Part shown: positions 6,480 through 12,704 of the stretch, one piece after another | Layout: each line of letters opens with the position of its first letter | How positions within the stretch are numbered: position 1 is the first letter of the stretch | Assembly (NCBI GenBank): GCA_007124395.1 | Contig: SLFF01000369.1 | Coordinates: 1 to 13,671 of the forward strand | DNA length: 13,671 nt | Direction of reading: 5' to 3' | From: Thermomicrobiaceae bacterium | GTDB taxonomy: Bacteria; Chloroflexota; Chloroflexia; Thermomicrobiales; Thermomicrobiaceae | Made by a program: the position numbers and the translations under genes | The notes under the pieces: generated by a model | What the model saw: the letters and a program-made list of their open reading frames with translations, nothing else | What the model was told of the DNA's origin: nothing | The model's database searches: none

Positions 6480-7514
6480 ATGAATGGTGACGATCCGATG
6501 ACCGAGAATACTCCTGCTCCGCGCCCGCGTCGCCGTCGCTGGGTCATGTGGCTTGCCGCGCTCAGCACCATCGGCATGCTCATTGTGATCATGCAGGGAT
6601 CAGCGGTGACCGTCACCGGTTCTGGCGATGGCTGTGGCGAGCACTGGCCGCTCTGTCACGGGAAGTTCGTTCCGGAGTACACCGTTGCCACAGCGCTCGA
6701 ATATTCCCACCGGATCGTCAGCGGGATAGAGGGTCTGCTGATCGCCGGCTTTGCGGTCGGCGCGTTGATGTACTGGCGCTGGCGAACCGAGGTGCAGATC
6801 CTTGTTCCAGTAATGATCCTCTTCCTTCTCATTCAGGCTGCGCTCGGCTGGGCGGCCGTCATGTATCAGAACTCGGACGCGGTGCTGGCGCTCCACTTCG
6901 GGATCTCGCTGACAGCATTCGCCAGTGTGTTGCTGCTCGCTGTTGTGATCATGGAGATGGGCAAGTCAGAGAAGTACCGTGATCGCGGTGTGCCGAAATA
7001 TTTCAGGGCTTATATTGGTGGAGTGATCGTCTACACCTATCTACTGGTCTACGTGGGTGCCTATGTCCGTCATACGCAGAGTAGCCTCGCCTGTGTGGAC
7101 TGGCCGCTGTGTAACGGGGCCGTCTTCCCCGGGTTCAGTGGAGCTGTGGGTATTCAGTTTGGTCACCGACTGATGGCGCTGGGGGCAATGTTGCTCATTG
7201 CTGGTCTGGTCTACTGGACCTGGAAATTCCGCAAGGAGCGTCCCGATCTGTTCTGGGGAAGTGTAGTGAGTCTGACACTGGTGCTGGTGCTGGCGATCTC
7301 CGGCGGCATCGTGGTGCTGACTCAGCTCAACCTGTTCAGCGGTCTGGCGCATACGGCTCTGGCAACGCTCCTGTTTGGATCATTGAGCTATATCGTGCTA
7401 CACACCATTCCGAATCCGGCGATGGTACGCCAGCCTGCACAGGCAGCGCTCGAGCGGCAGGATGAGCGTGCCCACGGCGGTGAACTGGGCGTCCCGACAA
7501 CGGGTGACGACTGA
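6480..7514 (+). CDS. ctaA: Heme A synthase (COX15/CtaA family)
   Basis: Integral membrane protein of 344 residues that oxidises the C8 methyl of heme O to a formyl group, giving heme A for aa3-type cytochrome oxidases. It shows the two-fold internal repeat of CtaA. In the first half are the Cys pair C52/C59 in GSGDGCGEHWPLCHG, the E74xxH77R motif (EYSHRIV) and H139 (LALHFG). In the second half are the matching pair C205/C211 (ACVDWPLCNG), H229 (QFGHRL) and H291 (LAHTAL). All four heme-ligand histidines and the catalytic glutamate are therefore present. About eight membrane helices start after a basic N-terminus (RPRRRRW). The start is ATG 6480; ATG 6498 is possible, neither having a strong ribosome site. 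It stands alone, without ctaB or oxidase genes, which must be elsewhere if heme A is used. Assignment is firm. Confidence 0.96.
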   Translation: MNGDDPMTENTPAPRPRRRRWVMWLAALSTIGMLIVIMQGSAVTVTGSGDGCGEHWPLCHGKFVPEYTVATALEYSHRIVSGIEGLLIAGFAVGALMYWRWRTEVQILVPVMILFLLIQAALGWAAVMYQNSDAVLALHFGISLTAFASVLLLAVVIMEMGKSEKYRDRGVPKYFRAYIGGVIVYTYLLVYVGAYVRHTQSSLACVDWPLCNGAVFPGFSGAVGIQFGHRLMALGAMLLIAGLVYWTWKFRKERPDLFWGSVVSLTLVLVLAISGGIVVLTQLNLFSGLAHTALATLLFGSLSYIVLHTIPNPAMVRQPAQAALERQDERAHGGELGVPTTGDD

Positions 7515-7542
7515 TCGGCAAAACCGTGCCGCTCGTCAGTCG
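7508..7542. terminator. Hairpin containing both stop codons of convergent genes
   Basis: CGACTGA (7508-7514) pairs with TCAGTCG (7536-7542), and inside it CGGCA (7516-7520) pairs with TGCCG (7527-7531) around a six-base loop. The TGA of ctaA and the complement of the minus-strand TGA are thus paired with each other. No T-run follows on either side, so its strength as a terminator is doubtful, but it is the only structure in this 21-base gap. Confidence 0.4.
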
Positions 7543-7958
7543 AGTCGAAAGACGGCGTGCCGATCTGCTGTCTGGACGAACTCTTCCAGCGGTGCGTCTT
7601 TCGGGGTTTTCAGCAGGTGGGCGATGAACGGCAGATCCGTCGCGAATTTCTTCAACACCGGCGCGGCATCTTCTGACTCGAGCTCGGTGATGGGGAGTAC
7701 CTGATAGCTCCGGCCCCGAGACAGGGTGACCTCGCCGGCAGCTCGTGCGTTCTTCACCCAGTTGACTTCTCCACGCGTGGCAACCAGATGCCGGTTTCCG
7801 CCGTATTCGGCGATCGTGACCGGAATCGTGTGTCTCTCGCCTGATTTCCGCCCCTCTACGGTCAGCAACCAGGTATTCAGCAAGGGGACACCGAGGCCCA
7901 GCAATCGCTTGACCGGCCAGTTTGCGATCCGTCTGCGGGTCTTCACCATATCGACCAT
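7536..7958 (-). CDS. Deazaflavin (F420)-dependent nitroreductase family protein
   Basis: A 140-residue protein of the split beta-barrel DDN family (PF04075, formerly DUF385). Characteristic segments are LLTVEGRKSGERHTIPVT at about residues 31-48, where the GRKSG...R..P signature occurs, then GGNRHLVATRGEVNWVKNARAAGEVTL, where WVKN.RA.G is the family's second signature. The length is normal. Studied relatives bind F420H2 or related flavins and reduce unsaturated or nitro compounds, but many short members have no known substrate. The ATG at 7958 has AAGGG ten bases upstream; ATG 7949 is an alternative. It is a single leftward gene, convergent with ctaA. Cofactor use is inferred from family, since no F420 biosynthesis genes are visible here. 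Confidence 0.85.
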   Translation of the reverse strand: MVDMVKTRRRIANWPVKRLLGLGVPLLNTWLLTVEGRKSGERHTIPVTIAEYGGNRHLVATRGEVNWVKNARAAGEVTLSRGRSYQVLPITELESEDAAPVLKKFATDLPFIAHLLKTPKDAPLEEFVQTADRHAVFRLD

Positions 7959-8110
7959 TCAATTGCAGCCCTTCATTCATCATGCCAATCAGTCGTCTGT
8001 TTCAGTGGCGTTCTTACGTCGTTCGCTGCTATGGGATGTCGCAAGGCGTATGCAATGGGGGAGTGCGACCACTATCGGGCTCGTTTGCAGGAACGTTGAG
8101 CGACTGGTAC

Positions 8111-8150
8111 ATCGGGCAGCGGAGCCTGCCCTGAGCGGAGTCGAACGAAT
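8111..8150. repeat. REP-like interspersed intergenic element (one copy)
   Basis: GGGCAG-CGGAGC-CTGCCC (8114-8131) forms a perfect 6-bp hairpin and runs directly into TGAGCGGAGTCGAACG. On the minus strand this reads CGTTCGACTCCGCTCAGGGC and on into CAGGCTC. From memory this wording (TTCGACTCCGCTCAGG...CAGGCTC) recurs many times in intergenic regions of Chloroflexota and other genomes. Only one copy is in this window, so repetition cannot be shown here. It lies about 40-75 bases downstream of the leftward GT-C gene. The remainder of 7959-8185 shows no gene. Confidence 0.5.
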
Positions 8151-8185
8151 CGTCGGTCTACCGGTCAAAGGCAGTGAGAGCCGAC

Positions 8186-10156
8186 CTATGGAGTGAAAAA
8201 GGTGTATCGATTCAGCACGAAGAAGCCGTCGTCGGTCATTCCGCCAATGGGCACGATCGTGTCATCGTCTCGACGAAGACGGATCTCGAGATCCAGCGGC
8301 TGATCCTGGTCCGGCAGTTCCAGCCTGACACGAAGCACCTGAAACAATCGTCCCTGGAGTGGATTTGCCGGGAGAACGGTGGTCGTGCTGGTGGTGATCG
8401 GGGAAACGCCAGAGGTCCGGAGTCTGGTCTCAACCGAGAACTGCGGGCTCTGTGCCGGCGATTTGAAGGCGATCAACACCTCGACGGAATCATCTCCGAT
8501 ACGTGACGGTTCGCTGTTTCCGTGCAGGATCGGTCCATTCGGGTATTGCACGGTTGGGACGCTGAGGGGCATTTCCTCGCGGATTCGGCCATCCAGCCGG
8601 TAGAGGCGAATCCGGGTATCGTCACGCAATCCTGTGGGCAATGACAATCGGGCAAGCCTATCCTCAAGCGGAATGTCGCCGTTTGCAGTGATCAGATAGC
8701 CGTCTTCGCCTTCCGGAAACGGAAGCGCATCCGGGTGTGACTGGAACAGGATGCGCCCCGGTGTGCGGAAATAGTCACGCACCATCTCGTAGCCATCTGC
8801 GTTGATAATGACCAGCTCGTTTGTGTCAAGGCTGGCTGTGGCGAGCAGTGCATCGATCACAGATGCGTTGAAGTGGGGTGCGGTATCCGGGTCGGGGGCC
8901 CATTCGTCGACATAGGACTGAACGGAGATGAACGCCTGGCCCAGGATCCCGACAATCGCCAGACTTATCAGGGCGTATCGCACGGTGGTCACCCTGGCCC
9001 ATCTGATCACCGTCTGGATGCCGAATACCGTCACCACGGCCAGGGCTGGCCCGAGAATGAGCACCTGGCCTGGATGACCGGCATCGACCGCGGAAACCCC
9101 GAGCAAAACACTGATGAGCACGCCGATCCCCACGGAGAAGTGTTGCTGCAGGTCCGGATGGTTCCAGGCCCGGATCAGGCCGAGGATTCCGATCACCGCC
9201 CAGGGGATCATCAGCACGCTCAACCAGGCATCGCCGGGCAGGTTCATCTCGATGTAACGATCTCCGGGGATCACCAGGCTGGTAGCGGTATCGATAATCG
9301 CGGTGGCCAGCGTTGGGATCGTCGTCTGATTCTCACCGGGCAGGCCGGGCGTGGTGGCCCAGGGTGTCCACTGGTGCAGATCATCACGATGGCTGATGAG
9401 ATAGGGGCTGATGGTCAGATAGGCCGCCGCGGTGGAGATCAGCCAGTTGCGGGCCTCGCTGGGGCCTGTATTCTGACGGAGCTGGTAGAGACAGACCGCC
9501 AGTGCGCCGATCAGCACCAGCGGAAGCAGGCGGAACGCCGGTGCCGACAGAAACCCGACACCGGCCGCGATTCCGGCAAACAGGTACCAGGGAAGCGCGG
9601 CCTGATCGCGACGATGCGCAGCTTCGGTTAACAACCAGCAGAAGGCTGCGAGGGCACAGGCGGCGACGATCGAGCCGATCGCCAGCCGGCTGAACAGAAT
9701 GTGCCAGAACGATCCACCGAGCACTGCCGCCGCGGCGATTCCCCAGACCGGCCCCATCGCACGGAAGGCCCAGAGCCCGGTGAAGAGGATCGAGAGTGCC
9801 CCGAAGATCGCCGCCGCGATTCTGGGTGTTTCTGCGTCGAAACCGGTGATCGTGCCGATTGCTGCGATAACCGCTACGAGCGGAATGGAGAGCGTCTCGG
9901 CGTTTTCCATTGCCGAGCGAATACCGAAATCACTGGCCTGTCGAGCGAGCAGGCCATGGTCGAACTCTGCATCGGCAAGGCCGGGTGGATAGGTAGTCAG
10001 GTGGAGCAATCGACCGATCCCGGCGATGAGCGCAATCAACACGATTCCGATCAGCCCGCTCCAGACCAGCCAGGTTGGATCCGGCGGGGATACCGATTCC
10101 GCCTCTGATTCTGGCTCTGTGGTGCTGCTGGAGTCCGTCTGCTCCGCCTCGCTCAC
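8186..10156 (-). CDS. GT-C type glycosyltransferase-like membrane protein (ArnT/PMT, GT39-like)
   Basis: A 656-residue polytopic protein. An acidic and Ser-rich cytosolic N-terminus (1-28) precedes the first helix (WLVWSGLIGIVLIALIAGIG). The first extracytoplasmic loop carries YPPGLADAEFDHG (about 56-68), equivalent to the PPGL.pDEa motif of ArnT/PMT enzymes, with D62, E64 and D66 as acidic candidates for catalysis or metal binding. FWHILFSRLAIG (about 150-160) is another element typical of this superfamily. Eleven or so helices run to about residue 430. The last 220 residues are soluble, presumably extracytoplasmic, and unassigned. The family uses polyprenyl-phosphate-linked sugars to glycosylate envelope targets; donor and acceptor are unknown. 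The GTG at 10156 is preferred with GGGAG ten bases before it. It is divergent from rsgA across 174 bases, where I see no firm promoter. Superfamily likely, enzymatic activity not proven. Confidence 0.8.
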   Translation of the reverse strand: MSEAEQTDSSSTTEPESEAESVSPPDPTWLVWSGLIGIVLIALIAGIGRLLHLTTYPPGLADAEFDHGLLARQASDFGIRSAMENAETLSIPLVAVIAAIGTITGFDAETPRIAAAIFGALSILFTGLWAFRAMGPVWGIAAAAVLGGSFWHILFSRLAIGSIVAACALAAFCWLLTEAAHRRDQAALPWYLFAGIAAGVGFLSAPAFRLLPLVLIGALAVCLYQLRQNTGPSEARNWLISTAAAYLTISPYLISHRDDLHQWTPWATTPGLPGENQTTIPTLATAIIDTATSLVIPGDRYIEMNLPGDAWLSVLMIPWAVIGILGLIRAWNHPDLQQHFSVGIGVLISVLLGVSAVDAGHPGQVLILGPALAVVTVFGIQTVIRWARVTTVRYALISLAIVGILGQAFISVQSYVDEWAPDPDTAPHFNASVIDALLATASLDTNELVIINADGYEMVRDYFRTPGRILFQSHPDALPFPEGEDGYLITANGDIPLEDRLARLSLPTGLRDDTRIRLYRLDGRIREEMPLSVPTVQYPNGPILHGNSEPSRIGDDSVEVLIAFKSPAQSPQFSVETRLRTSGVSPITTSTTTVLPANPLQGRLFQVLRVRLELPDQDQPLDLEIRLRRDDDTIVPIGGMTDDGFFVLNRYTFFTP

Positions 10157-10330
10157 GATCTGGCGTCTCCCGTTCCGGCGATCGTTATGGTGCGTGCTAC
10201 ACTTTGCGGCGAATCACCGCTGATTCTGACCGCATTCCGGGCGAGTTCCAGTATCGACTGGCCGTTCCCGGATGCATTGTAACGATACCGATGTCCTGAC
10301 TGGTGATGACCAACAGCGTAACGGAGCCCA

Positions 10331-11269
10331 ATGACCGATCAATCTCGCACGCAACCTGGTGAAATGCCGCCGAATCTGGTGGTCCGTGGCTACGGCAAGT
10401 TCTACGACGTTCTGACGCCGACCGGGCAGCTGCTCTGCACGGTTCGGGGGAATGTCAAACGGGAACGGCGCAAGACAGACCCCGTCGCTGTCGGGGATCG
10501 AGTCGAGATCACCGAGCTGGGCAATGGAGAAGGGGTCATCGAATCGGTCGCGCCCCGCCGTCGAGCCCTGTCCCGTGAAGCACGGGGCCGGACCGATGTC
10601 GAGCATGTCATTCTGGCGAACCCGGACCAGCTGATCGCGGTGTTTGCCGTGACCGAACCGGAACCGCACCCGCGGATGCTCGATCGATTTCTCCTGATTG
10701 CCGAACGCGCCGGGATCGGCTCGGTGGTCTGCGTCAACAAGATCGATCTGGATACCTCGGGCGAGGGTCGCAAGCTGTTCGATCGCTACCATGAGGCCGG
10801 CTATCCGGTGATCTACTGCAGCGCCGATTCCGGTCAGGGGATCGATGAGCTGCGTGAGCATCTGCGCGGGAAGATCTCGGTTCTGGCCGGTCCGTCTGGC
10901 GTCGGGAAATCGAGCTTGCTGAATCAGATCGATCCTACCCAGGACATCCGGGTTGGTGAGGTCAGCGACGCCACCGGGAAAGGTCGACATACCACCACCG
11001 CTACTACCATCTTCCGCCTGGCTGGCGAGACGTACATCGCAGATACACCGGGAATCCGGCAGCTGGGGCTCTACGGCGTCGTTCCGGAAGATCTCGATCA
11101 GTATTTCCCGGAATTCCGACCCTGGCTGAATGCGTGCTACTACCGGGATTGCACCCATATCGACGAGCCGGACTGCGCGATAATCGAAGCGCTGGATGCC
11201 GGGAAGATCAACCGCGAGCGATACGAGAGCTACCGGTCCCTGCGCCAGCCCGTTGTCGAGGACGCCTAG
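10331..11269 (+). CDS. rsgA: Ribosome small subunit-dependent GTPase A
   Basis: A 312-residue late 30S-subunit maturation GTPase (RsgA/YjeQ). Residues about 15-75 form the OB fold (VVRGYGKFYDVL...VAVGDRVEI). The GTPase core is circularly permuted, as in this family: G4 NKID (136-139) and G5 CSADS (163-167) come before G1 GPSGVGKS (187-194), G2 around GKGRHTTT (216-223) and G3 DTPG (238-241). The C-terminal zinc finger is complete, with C269, C274, H276 and C282 in CYYRDCTHIDEPDC. ATG 10331 has GGAG five bases upstream. It acts in the cytoplasm, binding the decoding centre of the 30S subunit and leaving on GTP hydrolysis. All key motifs are present. It is followed after 34 bases by a DinB-like gene, probably on the same transcript. 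Confidence 0.97.
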   Translation: MTDQSRTQPGEMPPNLVVRGYGKFYDVLTPTGQLLCTVRGNVKRERRKTDPVAVGDRVEITELGNGEGVIESVAPRRRALSREARGRTDVEHVILANPDQLIAVFAVTEPEPHPRMLDRFLLIAERAGIGSVVCVNKIDLDTSGEGRKLFDRYHEAGYPVIYCSADSGQGIDELREHLRGKISVLAGPSGVGKSSLLNQIDPTQDIRVGEVSDATGKGRHTTTATTIFRLAGETYIADTPGIRQLGLYGVVPEDLDQYFPEFRPWLNACYYRDCTHIDEPDCAIIEALDAGKINRERYESYRSLRQPVVEDA

Positions 11270-11291
11270 GAACTGGACCCCGGACAGTGTG

Positions 11292-11297
11292 AAGGAG
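11292..11297 (+). promoter_or_regulatory. Ribosome binding site deciding the DinB-like gene start
   Basis: AAGGAG, six bases before the GTG at 11304, is nearly ideal. It rules out the in-frame ATG at 11196, which lies within rsgA. Confidence 0.8.
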
Positions 11298-11303
11298 AAC
11301 ACC

Positions 11304-11783
11304 GTGGCCGATGCCATTATCGCAATTCGGACAGGCATGAAGATGCTGGCGGCCGAGCACCATCAGGATATGCGGGAGATCGTCGCTGGCCGCGATGCTG
11401 AGGCACTGAACTGGAGACCCGGTCCGGAGACGAATTCGCTGGCGGTGCTAGTGATCCATCTGCTCGGAGCCGAGCATTCCTGCGTGAGCACGGCGCTCGG
11501 TTCACCGGTTGACCGGGATCGCGATGCGGAATTTCAGGCGGTGGCCAGTGGCCCGGACGAGTTGCTGGCCGAGATCGACCGGATCGACGAACTATTGCCC
11601 GGCCTCATCGACCAGATCACCGCGGATGACCTCGAAGCGATGCGTACTCGCCCCAATGATCGACTGGACCGGGAGCGACCGGGGATCTGGTGGCTGCTTC
11701 ACAGCATGCGGCAATCTCGGGAGCACATTGGCCAGATGCTGTTGACGATCCAGCTCTACGATCAGCAACAATCGCGGAATTGA
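11304..11783 (+). CDS. DinB/DUF664-like four-helix metalloprotein
   Basis: A 159-residue, all-helical protein of the DinB/YfiT-like superfamily. The layout fits: a first helix with AAEHHQDMREIV, then LNWRPGPETNSLAVLVIHLLGAEH (about 35-58) where the conserved His is H52, and a final helix LLHSMRQSREHIGQMLL. In that helix H133 and H141 are eight apart, as in the 'LLH.....ArH.Gq' motif of DUF664 members. These three histidines probably bind one divalent metal. Studied relatives include thiol-dependent S-transferases, but this branch has no assigned reaction. Start is GTG at 11304, supported by its ribosome site. Lying 34 bases after rsgA it is probably co-transcribed with it. A weak inverted repeat (CGTGCC 11788-11793 with GGCACG 11810-11815, no T-run) follows and may or may not terminate transcription. 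Confidence 0.85.
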   Translation: MADAIIAIRTGMKMLAAEHHQDMREIVAGRDAEALNWRPGPETNSLAVLVIHLLGAEHSCVSTALGSPVDRDRDAEFQAVASGPDELLAEIDRIDELLPGLIDQITADDLEAMRTRPNDRLDRERPGIWWLLHSMRQSREHIGQMLLTIQLYDQQQSRN

Positions 11784-11888
11784 GCCTCGTGCCGGGCGAT
11801 ACAGGGCGTGGCACGGCGTATGCGTAATACTCACATCACGAGCGAAGACGAGCAAGAGCAATCGTGATTTGCGTAGAAAGAGGCTCAT

Positions 11889-12086
11889 ATGAGCGGCGAA
11901 GAAGACAAGACTAAAGGCAAGTTCGAAGAAGGTAAAGGCAAAGCCAAGCAGGCCTGGGGCTCCGCGACAGATGACAAGAGCACCGAAGCCAGTGGCAAAG
12001 CCGACGAAGCCAAAGGCAAAGGCCGGCAGAAGGTCGGTGATGCCAAGGACTGGGTCGACGAGAAGACCGACGACGACAAGAAGTAA
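11889..12086 (+). CDS. CsbD-like stress protein, copy 1
   Basis: A 65-residue, highly charged, Lys/Gly/Asp-rich protein of the CsbD family (PF05532). It contains two related segments, KTKGKFEEGKGKAKQAWG (residues 7-24) and ADEAKGKGRQKVGDAKDW (38-55), the family's repeated 'GK.ke..Gk.k...G' pattern, and ends DDDKK. It has no membrane or signal segment and is likely a small, flexible cytoplasmic protein. CsbD in Bacillus subtilis is controlled by the general stress factor sigma-B; the molecular role is unknown. GAGG lies five bases before the ATG. Upstream, GCAATCGTGATTTGC (11858-11872) is an imperfect inverted repeat resembling one before copy 2. It is followed by the duplicated 3' flank and a terminator, so it is probably its own transcription unit. 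Confidence 0.92.
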   Translation: MSGEEDKTKGKFEEGKGKAKQAWGSATDDKSTEASGKADEAKGKGRQKVGDAKDWVDEKTDDDKK

Positions 12087-12173
12087 GACGTAACGAGCCA
12101 AGTCAACACCGAAACTCCCAATTTCCCTTCCCCTGATCCGGGAGTCGCGGGCGGCCTACCCAGCCGCCCGCAT
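12084..12173 (+). repeat. Duplicated 3' flank of csbD copy 1, with C-rich stem-loop
   Basis: From the stop codon on, these 90 bases align without gaps to 12592-12681 with 10 differences by my count (about 89% identity). The flank contains ACTCCC (12114-12119) pairing with GGGAGT (12140-12145) around a 20-base loop that exposes TTCCCTTCCCCT (12123-12134). One base later the terminator stem begins. The two-hairpin shape resembles a 3'UTR-derived small RNA; this has not been shown. Confidence 0.75.
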
Positions 12174-12177
12174 TTTT
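12147..12177 (+). terminator. Intrinsic terminator of csbD copy 1
   Basis: A perfect 9-bp G+C stem (GCGGGCGGC with GCCGCCCGC) and a seven-base loop are followed by A and five T. It is a textbook intrinsic terminator 60 bases after the stop codon. Confidence 0.92.
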
Positions 12178-12332
12178 GTTAACGAATTTGTTCGCAGACC
12201 AGGCTGTGTCGATAACATAACTGATTCAAGACGGATGCTCCAGATAACGTATACGATAGCGAGCGCAGCCGGTGGTGGAGTGCTATGCCGATATCAGCGT
12301 GATGGTGGCATGTGTTTTGCATTAAAGTGGCT

Positions 12333-12361
12333 CGAGTACTCGGTGCAATTACGCGATTGCA
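12333..12361. promoter_or_regulatory. Two adjacent palindromes in the leader of csbD copy 2
   Basis: CGAGTACTCG (12333-12342) is a perfect palindrome, and just after it TGCAAT-tacgcg-ATTGCA (12344-12361) is a perfect inverted repeat with a six-base spacer. Another dyad, CGTATACG, lies at 12248-12255. They sit 48-160 bases before the start of copy 2 in a 228-base stretch (12181-12408) with no gene of its own. They may be operators; no clear promoter could be fixed, though GTTTTG (12314-12319) and GAGTAC (12334-12339) faintly recall sigma-B-type boxes. Confidence 0.35.
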
Positions 12362-12408
12362 TTTACCACACCTTCACCGTTTACGTGTTACCTGAATGGA
12401 GCACAGTC

Positions 12409-12594
12409 ATGGGAGCCAAGAAGGACAAGGTCAAAGGTAAGTGGGAAGAGACCAAAGGCAAGAGTAAGCAAGCCTGGGGCGACATTACAGATGACCCGGA
12501 TAAGGTAGACGAGGGCTCGTTCGATAAGACCAAAGGTAAAGGCCGGCAGAAGCTTGGTGATGCCAAGGACTGGATCGATGACAAGAAGAAGTAA
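12409..12594 (+). CDS. CsbD-like stress protein, copy 2
   Basis: A 61-residue paralogue of the preceding CsbD protein, again with two repeated segments (KVKGKWEETKGKSKQAWG and KTKGKGRQKLGDAKDW) and a Lys-rich end (DDKKK). The second half is nearly the same as in copy 1 (GKGRQK-GDAKDW), while the middle differs (DITDDPDKVDEGSFD against SATDDKSTEASGKAD). ATG at 12409 is chosen: GGAG lies seven bases before it and the protein then begins exactly like copy 1. The in-frame ATG at 12235 would add a Cys-containing stretch unrelated to the family. It has its own long leader and its own copy of the 3' flank and terminator, so the two paralogues can be controlled separately. Confidence 0.92.
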   Translation: MGAKKDKVKGKWEETKGKSKQAWGDITDDPDKVDEGSFDKTKGKGRQKLGDAKDWIDDKKK

Positions 12595-12681
12595 GACGTA
12601 ACGAGCCACGTCAACACGAACACTCCCATATTCCCTTCCCCTAACCCGGGAGTCGCGGGCGGCCCACCCAGCCGCCCGCTT
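12592..12681 (+). repeat. Duplicated 3' flank of csbD copy 2, with C-rich stem-loop
   Basis: Partner of the flank at 12084-12173. ACTCCC (12622-12627) pairs with GGGAGT (12648-12653); the loop is again 20 bases and again contains TTCCCTTCCCCT (12631-12642), although the loop bases on either side differ from copy 1. The order stop codon, C-rich hairpin, terminator is the same in both. Confidence 0.75.
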
Positions 12682-12684
12682 TTT
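12655..12684 (+). terminator. Intrinsic terminator of csbD copy 2
   Basis: The same 9-bp stem (GCGGGCGGC with GCCGCCCGC) with a seven-base loop, followed directly by five T. It lies 21 bases from the end of the convergent LVIVD gene and may also slow that transcript, though no T-run follows on the minus strand. Confidence 0.92.
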
Positions 12685-12704
12685 GTGCTCTGGATTGGCC
12701 CGGA

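Noticed and set aside
6260..6490. A 76-residue plus-strand frame with two CxxC pairs, suggesting a small zinc protein
   Set aside because: No ribosome site, no recognisable family, it overlaps the ctaA start and candidate promoter, and its composition does not look coding.
8873..9631. A 252-residue hydrophilic, His/Gln/Gly-rich plus-strand frame
   Set aside because: It is the mirror of the hydrophobic helices of the GT-C gene; the composition is typical of antisense translation of a membrane protein.
11788..11815. Inverted repeat CGTGCC/GGCACG after the DinB-like gene as a terminator
   Set aside because: Only six pairs around a 16-base loop with no T-run; too weak to annotate alone.
12235..12408. 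N-terminal extension of the second CsbD protein from an ATG at 12235
   Set aside because: The inner ATG at 12409 has a good ribosome site and gives a protein aligned end to end with its paralogue.
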